A stretch of 64,000 bases of DNA from Paragordius varius (GCA_964247055.1 OZ176058.1:3472001-3536000); one strand, 5' to 3'; shown: positions 37,217 to 49,573, counted from the first letter of the stretch. Translations and numbers: made by a program. Notes: generated by a model from the sequence alone, not told the origin.

Positions 37217-37648
37217 TATAAATTTATATAACCTTTTTTCTGACACATCTCTTCTCACAAAAAATGTCCTCTTGATTAAGGTTTTTGAATAAAATTTTTA
37301 GAAAACTCTTTTTAAACCACAATAACGGTTTCTAGTTTTAAGTTAGGGTCAGGTTTTTAAAGAAGTCCGCAAATTAATATATATATTGGTTGTTTGAGGT
37401 ATTTACGCAAAAACCTCTGACATAGACAACTGATATCTTGGAAACTTTTCATTTTTTTAAATAAATTTCATATAATTCTTTTGTTATATATTAGGATTAA
37501 AGTATCACCTGTTTTTGGTGTAATATGAGTCAATTTAATTTTACCAAACCTCAATGTTAAACTCTAACCTATCACCGCTAAAACTTGTGTATAAAGCTTT
37601 TTCTCATGATCTTATATTATGGTTTTTGAGCAAAATCCTTATCGATCT

Positions 37649-37752
37649 AGGTTTAAAGCACTTTAAGGGTTTCGAGTTTGTGGGCTAGGGTTAGGGTGAG
37701 GGATTGGAGTTGGTTCATTTTCTTAAAGAAGTCCGCAGGACTTCCTCGGGCT
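37649..37752 (-). repeat. R100 repeat, inverted, terminal copy of A2
   Basis: Nearly identical to the A1 terminal copy, with the hairpin at the outer end and the sequence ending CTCGGGC. Block B' begins immediately after it, as B does after the A1 copy. Confidence 0.75.
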
Positions 37753-38689
37753 TTTATTTTTAAATTTAATCTTTGTCTCTGAATTTTTTAGCTTTTGATT
37801 TATTTTAAGGAAGGATATTCTTTTTTTGTTTAATTTTCCCCATTTTATCAAACGACTTAAACATTATCTGAATTTTATTTGACCGCAAACTATTCAATGC
37901 ACAGATCATATGCTATTTGTATTGCGATGTTTGGATGTATATCATTTATTTTTTAATGGTTTTGCACTAAAATTGCAATACTAAAGCTGATTTTGGGTTT
38001 TTAATTATGGAACTGTTAATTTGTAAAGTAACCGCAAAAATTTATATTTAAATAGTTTGAAAACAATTTTTTTCGTTATTAGGACGGTTAAAACTCCTAA
38101 TCTGGGCTTTTTCGGGATTGAGCTAATTTTATTACGGGCTTTGAACAATTTTGTTTGGATTTACGATCTAATAATATTTTTTATACATTCAGAAACCAAC
38201 AACTTGACAGAGAACAAAATGGACTCTGAACTTTATTTGCAGTGTTTAACATATGATTTTGCCTGATCAAAATTAAAGGCTTTCGAGTTTGGGTTGACCT
38301 TAGCTAAAATAAAGGAAAGTTGCATGTCCTTATTCCTTGGCTTTTAACGGAAATAGATATGTTAATAACTGCTAGTTTTTAAAGTAACCGCAAAATTTAA
38401 ATTTGCAAGGGATTTTTTTCTGTATTAGGACGTGTTTTGTGACAATTTAGCCAATTTTTACGGGGTTTGATTAATCTACGTTAAATATTTTAAGGCAAGT
38501 TTGTGGACTAGGGTTATGTGGGGGTTTTGAGTTTCATTAAGAGTTTGTTTTTCACTTTTATCAATAACTGCCGAATTATAAATAAACCGCAAAATGAATT
38601 ATATGCTAATATTATCTAACATTGAATCTAATAATATTTTTTATCATTTTTTATACATCAGAAGAGAACAAATTGAATAAACTAGACAC

Positions 38690-38795
38690 GAAATAAAACT
38701 AACTCACACAAGAATGAATATGAAATAAAACTAACTCACACAAGAATGAATATGAAACAAAACTTACTCACACAAGAATGAATATGAAACAATCT
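38690..38795 (+). repeat. 32-bp tandem triplication specific to block B'
   Basis: AACTCACACAAGAATGAATA plus about 12 bases occurs three times here and once in block B (12348-12380). The expansion postdates the B/B' duplication. Confidence 0.75.
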
Positions 38796-39005
38796 CAATG
38801 AATGAAGAATTTATATAAGATTCAATAAATGATGATAATGTTTGATATATTATTTCTTTTAAAAAAATTAAAAAATATAAATATATATAACTACCCCCCC
38901 CCCCCCCCCCAAAGGGCGAGAAAAAAAATTAAAAAATATTCTAAGTCCAAAATTTTATTTTGAGCGTCCGGGAGTAAGAGTGCTCAAAATCGAATTTTGG
39001 ACTTA

Positions 39006-39141
39006 GGGGCCTGATGACTCTCTAATGGGAGAAATAAATCCTCCTTCACACGAGTGAGGAAAACAACTCTCAAATAAGAGCTGATTCTCCCCACTAATGT
39101 GAAGGGGGATTTATTCCTCCCATTAGAGAGTTATCAGGCCC
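39006..39141. mobile_element. MITE-like foldback (copy 2), ~135 bp
   Basis: The ends are GGGCCTGATGACTCTCTAAT and the inverse ATTAGAGAGTTATCAGGCCC. The arms continue through AATAAATCC/GGATTTATT for about 45 bp. It is better preserved than the block B copy. No target duplication was identified. Confidence 0.65.
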
Positions 39142-39231
39142 AAAAACTCTCCACAAGTATAACGAGAGTTTCAAGCCGAAGATGGCCATCAATCAGCTCC
39201 AGGCGTGCGACTTGTTAGGTTCCTTGGAGGT

Positions 39232-39571
39232 CTACGAGAGCTTGCTCCGTTTCAACCGATCCCATTTCCCCAATGAGTCAATCCACACCTAAATATTAGG
39301 TTTACCTCGTAATCCGTAGGCTCCTTTTCCCGCTTGTTCATGTGTTCTTCCATAATCGGCCAATCCCATATCGCCTGCATTCGACCTCCCCAGGGCTTCT
39401 GGAATCCGTGCTGAACGCCTTTCCCATAGAGTTTATCCCAATACACCTAAATAATACATTTACCTCGTAATCAGCAGGCTCTTTTTGGTTCGCTCCTTCA
39501 TTCACCCACGAATCCTTGGTTGCTAGTCTTGAATCACGTCCCCATCCCTGGTTGCCATTGGAGAAGAAGGC
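39232..39571 (-). CDS. Modular reading frame with two 17-nt introns, copy 2
   Basis: On the minus strand, exon 1 (39464-39571, 36 codons, 5' limit unknown), exon 2 (39306-39446, 47 codons) and exon 3 (39232-39288, 18 codons plus TAG) join in frame. This requires removing two 17-nt GTAAA…TTTAG segments (39447-39463, 39289-39305), both phase 0. Exons 1 and 2 encode related modules, each ending KEP(A/T)DYE before the intron with V(Y)W after it. The frame is rich in Trp and Gly. No ATG is in frame in exon 1, so an upstream exon is missing or the gene is a fragment. It has no recognised family. A non-coding 158-bp repeat remains possible. Confidence 0.35.
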
Positions 39572-39996
39572 CTAAAGCCTTCAAATCAGCTTTTCAATCA
39601 GCTTTCATATTTAAATTTATTTCTGATTGCAATCATAGGTGCTTAGCCTACCCAATACATCCATATATGTACTCTTGTTTTTCTAAATTGCAAATTTCAG
39701 AAACAGACAATTTTATGGACACTCATGCTTGTCTCTTAGATTTTCTTTTTATAAATTCTGCCTCTATTTACCAGCTTAATTCTATATTATATGCTCTCTT
39801 TATCTATTAAATCAGCGGAATTGGTTGGAATAGCATATTCTATTTTATATCAATTTTCTATATCTAAATGTATCCCTTATTTAAAACATCTATATTAAAT
39901 TTTGCACATGGAACGCACAAGTTCATTCAATTCATATGAACCACACTAGTAGTTTGGCATATTCAATTGAAGGGATTTTTATTTCTACATTTCAAG

Positions 39997-40083
39997 ATGG
40001 AAGACGTTTAAACAGCAAAAATACGATGTAATGGCGAAGTGTTGTCAAAATACAAAGGAAAATTATTTTATTTGCCTGGATAA
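39997..40083 (+). pseudogene. Broken copy of short frame 13598-13684
   Basis: Same start context (TTTCAAGATGGAAGA), with a TAA at codon 5 (40009-40011). Downstream codons match the block B copy closely. Confidence 0.25.
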
Positions 40084-40115
40084 GATGCATGTTATTTGGA
40101 TAATACATACACAAA

Positions 40116-40599
40116 ATGCAATCCAAACTAAAAATATTTGAATTTAGCACAAAATACTCATTAAAGTTGAAAAACTTTGATTACATTGAAAACAATTATA
40201 CAAATCTGAAATCAAAGCAAATTTTATATGAATGGCACCCTGTTAATTTCAGCGATATACACTCAGACCAATCATTTAATAAGGATAAAAATCAAACTAA
40301 TTTTATTGGTAATCATGATGATGAACTGAATAATACAGAAAGGGTAATTTAATAAAGATTTGATTTTAACTTTTTAAATATAAATATGATTGATTATTCG
40401 AGTTGGGTTTATTTATAAATACATTAAACAGTAAAATAACTTTTTAAATTTTAATGTATTGCGACTAGTATATATATATATATAAGTGGCAATGAATTTT
40501 TAATATTATTTTATCCATCAAAAGTACGAAAAACTTTTTCTCATCAAAATTAATTTTTTATTCTTGTAGAACATTCCAGCAAACATTGTTGAAGCCTGA
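40116..40599 (+). CDS. Unrecognised two-exon gene candidate in block B'
   Basis: The ATG at 40116 (or an acceptor TTTAG at 40147) opens a frame to 40343, where AGG|GTAATT is a donor. The acceptor TTTTTTATTCTTGTAG (40569) leads in phase 0 to a 30-nt terminal exon reading NIPANIVEA and TGA at 40597-40599. The product would be about 85 residues, polar, rich in Asn, Asp and Lys, with no Cys motif, signal peptide or membrane segment. The intact frame here against three stops in the paralogue, with only frame-preserving indels, is the main support. No family is recognised. Confidence 0.35.
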
Positions 40600-40690
40600 A
40601 TGAAATAGCAATGAATGGCATTTAAAACAAATTATTTTTGAATTGCAATTTTAAAACTAACTTTATCTTTGGAGGCTTATTATGTGAAAG

Positions 40691-40810
40691 GAAAACTACC
40701 AACCATTTTCCCCGAATATAGTTGTTGAATACAAGCAAATTGTTTTTACGAAACAAAATATACGTCAAGTTAAACAACGCAAACTGCTTAGAGATGTTAT
40801 GAGGAGGTGG
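40691..40810 (+). other. Exon-like island, block B'
   Basis: A 40-codon open stretch, basic, with conservative changes against 14274-14390 (KDVIRRW versus RDVMRRW) and a 3-nt indel. It lies about 90 bases after the terminal exon of the 40116-40599 candidate, so it is probably a separate transcript or an alternative exon. Confidence 0.3.
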
Positions 40811-42136
40811 GTAGTTTTTTTTGTTAACGTCTTTTTAATATATCATTTACTTTGAAACAATTAAAAATTTATGAAATACTTGTGCTTTGAATTATCAGTT
40901 GTGTTTAATTAACCATATAATTATTTTAAAATACATCAAATAACTAACTATTTGATGTATTTGGCTATTTAATTTACCTCGATTAACACAATAAAACATT
41001 TTAAAAAGTATAGTATACCATCTTTAAAAATAATTCTCTTATAGTTTGAATAATTTTACTCCAATTATTAACGCATAAAACTTAATTATATTTTATATCT
41101 CGCGTATGATTATGCACTGCCATTACAAGGAAAAAATCGTTTTTTTGCTAAACAGTGTAAAAATAAATGTAAAATATCTTTTATTTTCTTAATGACCCTT
41201 TTTGTAAAGTAAAAAAATATGAAAAACATTTAGTACATGCTAAAATTGGTATGATTTATTGTAAAAATTACAGTAAAAATTGAAATTATACGTAAGTAAA
41301 AAGACAAATATTTTTAAAAGGATAAACCATACACTTTTAGGCTTCATTTTTTTAAATATTCATTGTTTGAAATTGCATATTATACAATTGTTATGTATAT
41401 AGGTGATACAATTAATTATTTATTTTAAAATTGTAATTATATAAAATTTAGGTTTAAAAAAGTATGGTTGTTTTTTTTAGAAAAAAATATTTGTCCTTAT
41501 ATTTTTACGTTTTGTCCGTATAATTTCAGTTTTTACTGCAAAAGTATACGGACAAAACATATATAAAGACAAACATGCTTTTTTAAATTTAAAATTTCCC
41601 ATATAAATTTTATATTAACAATTATAAAATATATGACGGATGGGACCAATATACATATAATCTCTAATGATTTGCAATTTATTTATATTTCAGCAATCTG
41701 AGATTTAAAAAGTATAATTGTCTTTAAAAAAAATATATGTCTTTATATTTTTACGCCTTATCCGTATTTAATATTAATTTATTATAAATTAGTGGTACTC
41801 ACTAAAATTTTTGAAGGGCGGAAAATTTTATTTTCTTGTCTCAAGAGTTGTGGACAATATAATATGGGGATAATATTTTATAGTTGTTTAACACATTTGT
41901 AGATGTTTATACTTAATAATAAATATCCATAAATATCCATAAAAAAGACCCTAGGCTGCCAATGGGCGGTAGTTTAAGTAACACTAATTATTTTAATTTT
42001 ATACGTTATACAAAGTCGCCTGAGCGAGAGATAATTGCATATAATTAATCCTTGACATAAACGGAAAAAGAATTAAAAATGTTGAGTATTATTTATATCA
42101 AATTTTTATTACGTATTTTTATTTATATGTATGTAG

Positions 42137-42286
42137 ATTTGGATTCGGTAAACCTAAAATGTGCGCTAAGAATGCTGCCCGGTCAGCTTCCGAAAGACAA
42201 TTTAAAAAGGTTGGAGGACTTAACAAGCAATGGACTTGTTTGAAAGATCCCCTTGGTTTAAAGAAAAAAATGTGCATGTGTGGAAA
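42137..42286 (+). other. Exon-like island encoding a four-Cys peptide, block B'
   Basis: Identical over 150 nt to 15663-15812. The following candidate intron is 31 nt here (42287-42317) against 27 nt in block B, again with GTATAT and ATACAG ends. The contrast between an unchanged exon and changed flanks suggests constraint or recent conversion. Confidence 0.4.
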
Positions 42287-44279
42287 GTATATTCGTTAAT
42301 ATTTTTTATACATACAGTTAATAAAAAACTATTAAAACAATGAAGTAAAAATATATGAGCTAGTGTCGTCTACATTTTTATACTTAATAAATTTCTCTAG
42401 CAAAAAATAAAATGTTAAATGATTGATTAATTGAGGATTATGTTTTATGGTCCCCATAATTATAAACTATAAGTGAAATGTTAAAATTACTTTTAAAACC
42501 TTTTTTTGGCCTAAGGTAAAAATTGTATCCATAACATAATCCTTAAATAGTAAAAGAATGTGGCATTCGTTAAAAAATATCATGGAATTTACATTAAAAG
42601 CAACTCTTTTATATATTTTTTTAAATTAATAGTTTTTTTATTATTTAAGGCTATGTTAATTTAATGTTTCAACACGAATAAAGTTTAAATAAATGGTTTA
42701 ATCTTGTTATGTTGCTTAAACATATGTAAAAATCTTCCCATTTTTGTAATTTATTAAAAGTAAAAGAAAACTGTGCTTTTAAAAGAAACGTATTTTTAGC
42801 CGATATATACTAGGCATAGATGATGATTCTGTCTGTTTAATGGTATAATTTATAGGCAAACAAATATTCTTATTTTAACATCTTTAATTAATTTGAGTAA
42901 ATTAATTAATAATTTATACTTTTAATAATTACTATTTAGGAGCACGAACCCGCGTGAATCTGATTTTATAGAAGTGCACGAATGTTAACTCTGAAAAGCA
43001 CTGCAAGAACTCATTAGCCATTTTTTTAGTTTTTTCATCAGCAATCACATTTCTTTTCCATATTTAGTTAATCAAAATTATATAAATTATTTAAATAAAT
43101 AAATTTACAGTAAAAATTAAATTTATACACACAAAACATAAAAAACAATATTTTTTTTATAACAGAATTTAAATAAATGTTATTGCAATTATTCAGCTAA
43201 AATTGATGAATTTATTAGAGTAAACTTTCGTACAAGTAATCTATGTCAAACTTTATTGATAAAACTAAAAATTAAAGTACAAATTAAAAATATTTAACAC
43301 TTCGATTCAAATTGGGGTATATAAAACTCCAACTTAATTTAAATTCATATTTTTAAAAAACTACTGGAGGAAACAGTCCCAATTTAAATTTATGCTTCCA
43401 TCCTGATAAAATTATACAAAGAAGCTAAAATATTACATTAAAATTTTAATTTGAAAAAACAAGATCCATGTCAGACTACTTCGACGCCAATTTTATACAA
43501 ATTTTTTGCAAAATATCGTGTTCATTTAATTTTAAAAGTAAAATTAAAGCTAATTTTTTATTTAAATTACATCTAATGTTGATAAAAATAAAGAAGTGGT
43601 TTATTTTGTATTACTTTTCAATTTAGACAATGCACACATGTTACGTTGACTAAATTTTACCTTTAGGTTTCGCCCAGGACTTGACACCTGTTCAAAAAAA
43701 GTGGAAAAATGGAAAAAATATAAAGAATATTCTACAAGAATTTTTCCCAGAAAAAAGACTGAACTTGATTAAGAACGAGTATTTACTTACTTGTACATAG
43801 GATGAGGTAAGTCGGTCAAAGTATAATTGTATTGTCCACTAATAAAAGGAATAAAAAAACAGGCATACAAGTAAAATATATAACGGAATAACAAAGAGTA
43901 AACGACACAAATATTTTTTGAAGACAACAAACATATTTTATTAATTCATATAATAACTTTAAGAGCGCTATTAAGGAATTATTTTTTTATATTACAACAA
44001 CCACAGGGTTGTAATATGAAGTGTGGGACATTTATGATGGATTAATAAAGAGAGGTTCTGTTGTTTGTTATGCGTTAAATGTTTAGGATAAAGCATGCTA
44101 GTTTAAGATGAGTATTAAAAAACTGTAGATATATTTAAATGAGGTTATTATGCTCGTCATTGAGAATGATAAAAAATCATTTCATAAAATCGTCAAGGCA
44201 AAATTTAAAGGGTAAGCATGCCTTTACCTTTATATAAAAATATAGGAATAAAAATAGGAAAACAAAAATATAAAGGAAA

Positions 44280-44890
44280 AAAAGTAAATACGGAAATAAT
44301 TTCATGGTTTCGAAATTAATTTCAAATGACACCACATGCTCAATCAAAATGGGCTAACACTGTATAGAAACATTAGACAACTATATATATATTTAGGAGT
44401 CAAAATTAATAATCCTAAAACTAAACAAAGATTAGCCATATCCAGGGCTAAAATGAAATCAAATCGCAAGATATGGTCTTCACGAAAAATACCATAACTA
44501 CCACCAAAAAAATTTAATACATAATATTTCCAATCGCAACCTATCGCTGTAAAAGCTGTTGGGTATGCAAAATTCTGACCAAAAAAACTATACAACAAGC
44601 TTTTGAGCAACCTTGTTGGAGAATGCTACTCTGTAGAAAAAGGAACAGACAAACTCACAGATTACATTTTTTTAAATGATAACAAAATTCACGATAACCA
44701 ATTGGAAATTCATCTTGCTTGGTAAAAGGTAAATGTAAAAGACTCAGAAAAGATGGTTAAATCAATTAACAGATGACACCCACCTTACAATCTCCAATCT
44801 AATCAATTTATCCTCAGACAAATCAGTCTACAGAAAATTTGTCTATGAAAGTCTTGCAAAAAAGTATAATATTAACTACGCTGTTTGGGG
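44280..44890 (+). pseudogene. LINE-like RT remnant, copy 2 (block B')
   Basis: Paralogue of 17819-18440, with the same YLGVKI, TKKTIQQAFEQ and KRW-type segments and further deletions. The open frame on the opposite strand here is only a shadow. Confidence 0.6.
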
Positions 44891-46325
44891 AACATATTTT
44901 GATGGTTGAAAACATTATTTAATTGTTGTAAATATATGTTTGATTGTTCAAAACATTATTTAACCAAAATATTAACAATTTTATAAATCAAACAATTTAT
45001 TTATTATAAATTGTCAAATGTATAGTGAAAAAAATATAGTGTAGCATAATAAATGAAACAAATTATAAAAATATTATAGGGTGAAATGTATAAGTACAAA
45101 GATATATCATGTATAGTATCTAAAAAAATCTTTATTTAATTTTAAATTTAAAAAATTATTGCACCAAGCAATTAGTGCTTCTCACGTTTGAAAATATAAA
45201 ATTGAATTTTCCAATATTCCATTATATTGGCTGATTCAAATTCCAAAATTATTGCATCTTAAATAAAAACGAAATTATTATAATATTCTGTTTTCTATAA
45301 TATCTAAAGGTTTTTTTTTCCATATATTAATCGTAAAAGAGTCACTGGTTAAATTGGATTAAAATAAATAATAAACATTAAATAAATAATTATTTGATTA
45401 AAGAAAATCAGTTATCTATTATATATATGTATCACATAATTGCAAATTATTAAAAAAAATAATTTTTTATAAACATAGTTTGTCCTTTAGTTTTTAAATA
45501 ATTTTTTAAAAATAATTAAATAAAATTATACCTCATTATCCAAATTTTTATTATAGATATTGTTGGTTTTTAATTTCCCTCCTCATATGATCGTAATCAC
45601 CTTCATAAGCTTGTATTAGTTAACACATGTTCGACAAATCGCAAAGGTAGCGAATTCATTTTTACAGAATTATTTTTTAAATATTAAAATATTAATTTTA
45701 AATATATAAAAATTAATAAATGAAAATTTATTATTATTATTCCTTATTATACATTTAAATATTTTTAAAAATACAAGAAATATATTACAAAAATGAACCT
45801 ATGACAAAACTAATAAAAATACCAAATATAATTAAAAATTATTTGAAAAATATTTAAAACATTATTATAATAATTATTTAAATAATACAAAAAATTAATT
45901 TAATAAAATTTTCAGTTTTATTACATATGTATAGGTATATATTTTATGTTTTACATTTAAGCTATTGTAAGTTAAATTCTTTATGTTTATTATAAATATT
46001 CCACAAAACAATAAAAAATAATTATTAAAACTGTTAAAAAATAAACGATATCCATAAAAGCAAAATAAAAATGTAAATATTTATTTAAAATATAAGATTT
46101 AATAAAAAAATGTGTTTTTAATAATAATCAAAACGAGTAACCTAAACTAAATCCTGTCTTGGTAAAAATACTTTAATTTAAGTTGTGGCATATCAACCTA
46201 AATATTTTTAAAAATTAAATATTCCAAATTCAAAATTAATTAAGTATTTTTACAAATTAAAATTGAGACGAATTCACTTTATAAAAGACGATACTACATT
46301 AATTTTTTTAACATAAAACTATTTA

Positions 46326-47377
46326 TAAAATAAAAAAATCATTTCATAAAATCGTCAAGGCAAAATTTAAAGGGTAAGCATGCCTTTCCCTTCTAAAAAT
46401 ATTGGAATAAAAATAGGATAACAAAAATATATGGGAAAAAAAGTAAATACGGATATAATTTCATGGTTTAGAAATTAACTTGGCAAAAACCAAAGTCATA
46501 TCAAATGACGCCACATGCTGAAAATCAAAATGGGCTATTACCGTATAGAAACATTAGACAATTATACTAATATATTTAGGAGTCAAGATTAATAAAAATA
46601 TTACAACACCTGAAATTAAGATTAGTCATATCAAGGGCTAAAATAAAAAGATATGGTCTTCACTAAATATATTAAAACAGGCCCAAAAAAATTTAATACA
46701 ATAATATTCCCAAACGCAACCTATGGCTGTAAAAGCTGTTGGGTATGCAAAAATTCTGACCAAAAAAACTATACAAGCTTTTGAGCAAACCTATGTTGGA
46801 GAATGCTACTTGGTAGAAAAATGGACAGACAAACTCACTAATAAATGAATCAACCCTAAGATTACATTACTTCAAATGATAACATAATCCACGATAACAA
46901 ATTGGAAATCATTCTTGCTTGGTAGAAGGTAAATTTAAAAGACTCAGAAAAAGTGGTCAAAACAATTTACAGATGACACCCACCTTACAATCTCCAATCT
47001 GATCAATTTATCCTCAGTCAGATCAGCCTACAGAAAATTTATCCATGAAATCCTGCAAAATGTCTAATATTAACTACGCTGTGTCATTCATTCGCTCATT
47101 CAATACAACCAAAATATTAAAAATTATAAATCAAACAATTTATTACAAATTGCCAAATGTAAAGTGAAAAAAAAGTGTAGCATAATAAATGAAACAAATT
47201 ATAAAATATTATAGGGAAATGTATAAGTACAAAGGTATGAGTGTAAAAGAATTATTGCACCAAGCAATTCGCTCTGCTTCTCACGTTTGAAAATATAAAA
47301 ATTACTTTTCGAATATACCATCATATTGGCTTGATTCAAATTCCAAAATTACATCTCAAATAAAAACGAAATTATTA
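46326..47377 (+). pseudogene. LINE-like RT remnant, copy 3, locally duplicated
   Basis: A third copy, matching roughly 44170-45270 and 17695-18820, joined directly to the truncated end of block B' after ACATAAAACTATTTA. It diverges from the others after AAAACGAAATTATTAT, next to the Ty3/gypsy element. The duplication is therefore separate from the B/B' event. Confidence 0.6.
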
Positions 47378-47669
47378 TTTGTAAGAATTTTTTGACGGAG
47401 ATAATTTTCAAAATCATCCACTGTATCATGATTTTTCACAATGATAGTGTCTCATTTAGTTTTCCTTTTATCCAACATAAATAAATGTGGGGGAAGGATG
47501 TTTTTCCCTCAAAATCCTCATTTTTAATCCTTGAAACTATATACACAGCTGCGTAAGCCACAGAATTCTTCTGGTTTTCCTGATCACACAGACTGTACGA
47601 AAGGAGACCAGTTCTATCAACAACATCGCAGGCTCGCCATTCAGGACTTCATCATTATGCGTTGGTATA

Positions 47670-48257
47670 TTAAAACGCACGACGTGGACGGGGTGCGTCT
47701 AAGACTGTTGTTTTTGTGTTAATCCAGGTCGGGGGTGTTTGGGAGACTCGTTTAAAGAGTAGTTGGAAGGGGGTTTCCTTTGTGGTAGCGTGAATAGAGT
47801 TGCGGTAAGACCATAAAGTAGTATTAAAAGCTTCCTGCGGTGTATTAATATAATTTTTGATTTTCCTATACTTGCCCTTTAGGATCCCTACTAACCTTTC
47901 TACCATCCCATTACTTTTAGGATGATAGAGGGTTACCCTCACGTGCTTAATTCCCAAGTTTGTCAGGGTTGATGTAAAGTACGAATTATTGAAATAAGAA
48001 GCGTTATCACTTTCTAACGTCTTCGGAAACCCAAACCTGGCAAAGGTTTCCTCGAGTTTGTGAAATATATTTACCGAATTAACCCGTTTTAACATAAACC
48101 CTTCCGACCATTTTGATGAGCTATCAATCAACAAAAACCAAAAATACCCGTCAACTGGTCCCGCTATATCGATGTGCAAACGCTCCCATATCGCAGCATT
48201 TGGATCCCATTGCTAAGTGGGTTTTTTACTAGGCTTGGCTTGTTTCCTTGGCATGAG
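47670..48257 (-). pseudogene. Ty3/gypsy integrase core fragment
   Basis: The longest frame (48179 down to 47670) has HIDIAGP, then ESDNA, then NGMVERL. The three acidic residues (D4, D58, E94 of this frame) have exactly 35 residues between the second and third, the D,D35E signature of retroviral-type integrases. The following ARRNS-like segment (WSYRNSIHATTKETPFQLLF) is typical of the family. A one-base loss just upstream, near 48215, breaks the join with the zinc-binding part. Confidence 0.85.
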
Positions 48258-48420
48258 CTACATTGACTGTACCTTCTTACCAAATCGTTCTCTAATTTTG
48301 GTCAAAAACAGGTAAACCTTGCCATTACTTTCATCGTTTCTACATTATTATGCCCGCTGTGTAAATAATTGACCATATTCGCCTGTCTTTCCGGGATGAT
48401 TCGATCGTTCAAACTTAGCA
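48205..48420 (-). pseudogene. Integrase zinc-binding region, frameshifted
   Basis: The His part (YLHSGHNNVETMKVMARF) lies in the frame ending near 48302. The Cys part (CSSCQGNK) is in another frame nearer 48240. Together they are an HHCC zinc-binding domain split by a frameshift and stop. Confidence 0.7.
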
Positions 48421-48619
48421 ATCCATATTGGTACAAAATTTCTCCTTTACGGTTGGTGAACTCAGCCAACTCAACATCACTCCAATCTTGATAATTAATA
48501 GCCTTGATTACCTTTGGCAAAATTTTATCCTTAACTGTTTCTCTTCGGATCTCATCTCGACTTAAATGAACGTTATGACAATTTCGGAACCTAAGATGTC
48601 TCGTTACCATGTAGTCTCT

Positions 48620-49158
48620 ATCAATTGTGTCAACATTATCTTCACCGGGACATTTTGACAAGTAATCGGCTCTATTTTTAGGACCCGCTTGATAACTTAA
48701 TTCAAAATCATAATCAGTCAGTCGGTTAACCCATCTTAAAACTTTCGCATTCTGAATTTCTTTCAAATTTCTATCCCTATTTATTAACCTAACCGTGGTA
48801 AGTGGTCTGTCAAAATTTCAAACTTTCTACCATAAACGAAGTTATGAAACTTTTCTAATGCAAAAACAATAGCCTTTAATTCCTTTTCTATCGTGGAGTA
48901 GTTCAATTCTGCGGTATTACCTTTTCTCGAACCATAGGCAATGGGTTTCCTTTCACCATTTACAACATGAGATAAAATATATCCAAACCCTATATCTGAG
49001 GCATTGGCTTCAATTACTGACTTTGTATCCGGATTGTATGGTGTTAAAAATATTTGTTCACTTAAAATTTCCTTTGCTGCTTTCCAACTTTTCACGTGTT
49101 TTTCCGACGAGTTCCATCTGACGTTCTTACTCGTTAAACTATGTACACTTACAATCAA
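48620..49158 (-). pseudogene. Ty3/gypsy RNase H, two frames
   Basis: The frame 49158-48784 covers the start of RNase H: a LETDAS-like site that reads IEANAS, then YSTIEKELKAIVFALEKF with the catalytic Glu, then LTDH. The frame then shifts, and the domain continues from 48766 (VLRWVNRLTDYDFELSYQ…ADYLSK). The first catalytic Asp appears as Asn, so the site is damaged as well as split. Confidence 0.8.
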
Positions 49159-49551
49159 TTGAAGCTTGGGTATAAATCTTTCATGGAACGTTAAAAATCA
49201 TAAAAAACTTCTTAAAGATTTTTAATCCACAGATTTTTAAAATCATTGATTGCTTTTACTTTATTCTTGCATGAACTTATACCTTTAATACTTATTTCAA
49301 ATCCCAGATAACTTACCGAAGGTTCACCAATTTTTATTTTATCTTTTCTTAATCTAAAACCTGCTAATTCTGCCCGATTTAAAACATTATTAAAATTTAA
49401 TAAATGTTCCTGTTCAGATTTGCCAGTTGCTAAAACATCATCTAAATATAAGTTGAGTGGGTGACGACGAAGTGTTGTTAAATAAGATTCGTGTGTTAAC
49501 GTCGTGTGAATAATGAAAGAAAATAAAAATAAATTTATTATAGACTCATAT

Positions 49552-49573
49552 TTTCGCCCAATGGCATCATCAG
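49552..49573 (-). ncRNA. Hammerhead-like catalytic core motif, left arm
   Basis: The same CTGATGA…GAAA core on the minus strand, as expected from the inverted arms. The AAATTT downstream is changed to AAATAT. Confidence 0.3.

Larger units (their letters stand above)
22841..37752 (+). mobile_element. R100-bounded modular unit, copy A2 (most diverged head, longest satellite)
   Basis: R100 occurs in plus orientation at 22841-22953 and inverted at 37649-37752. The head aligns with A1 in motif order (E-box, TATA-like box, ATGGATGG start, GTTAACCT palindromes) but with many substitutions and indels. The tail from 35815 is close to A1. The core is a 10.5-kb minisatellite with higher-order structure. 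Heads and tails therefore diverged at different rates, which suggests gene conversion or recombination between units. Confidence 0.55.
37753..46325. repeat. Block B', large duplication (copy 2)
   Basis: Partner of 11379-19915, beginning directly after the A2 terminal R100 as B does after A1. Unit plus block was therefore probably duplicated together. It ends at about 46325 in a junction to a repeated LINE segment. Confidence 0.85.

Noticed and set aside
22841-37752. Helitron interpretation of the hairpin-ended unit
   Set aside because: R100 begins near a TC and has hairpins, but there is no CTRR end, no Rep/helicase frame, and the ends are inverted copies, which Helitrons lack.
47531-47722. 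Plus-strand open frame of 63 codons beside the integrase
   Set aside because: It runs antisense into the integrase C-terminus and has no independent support.
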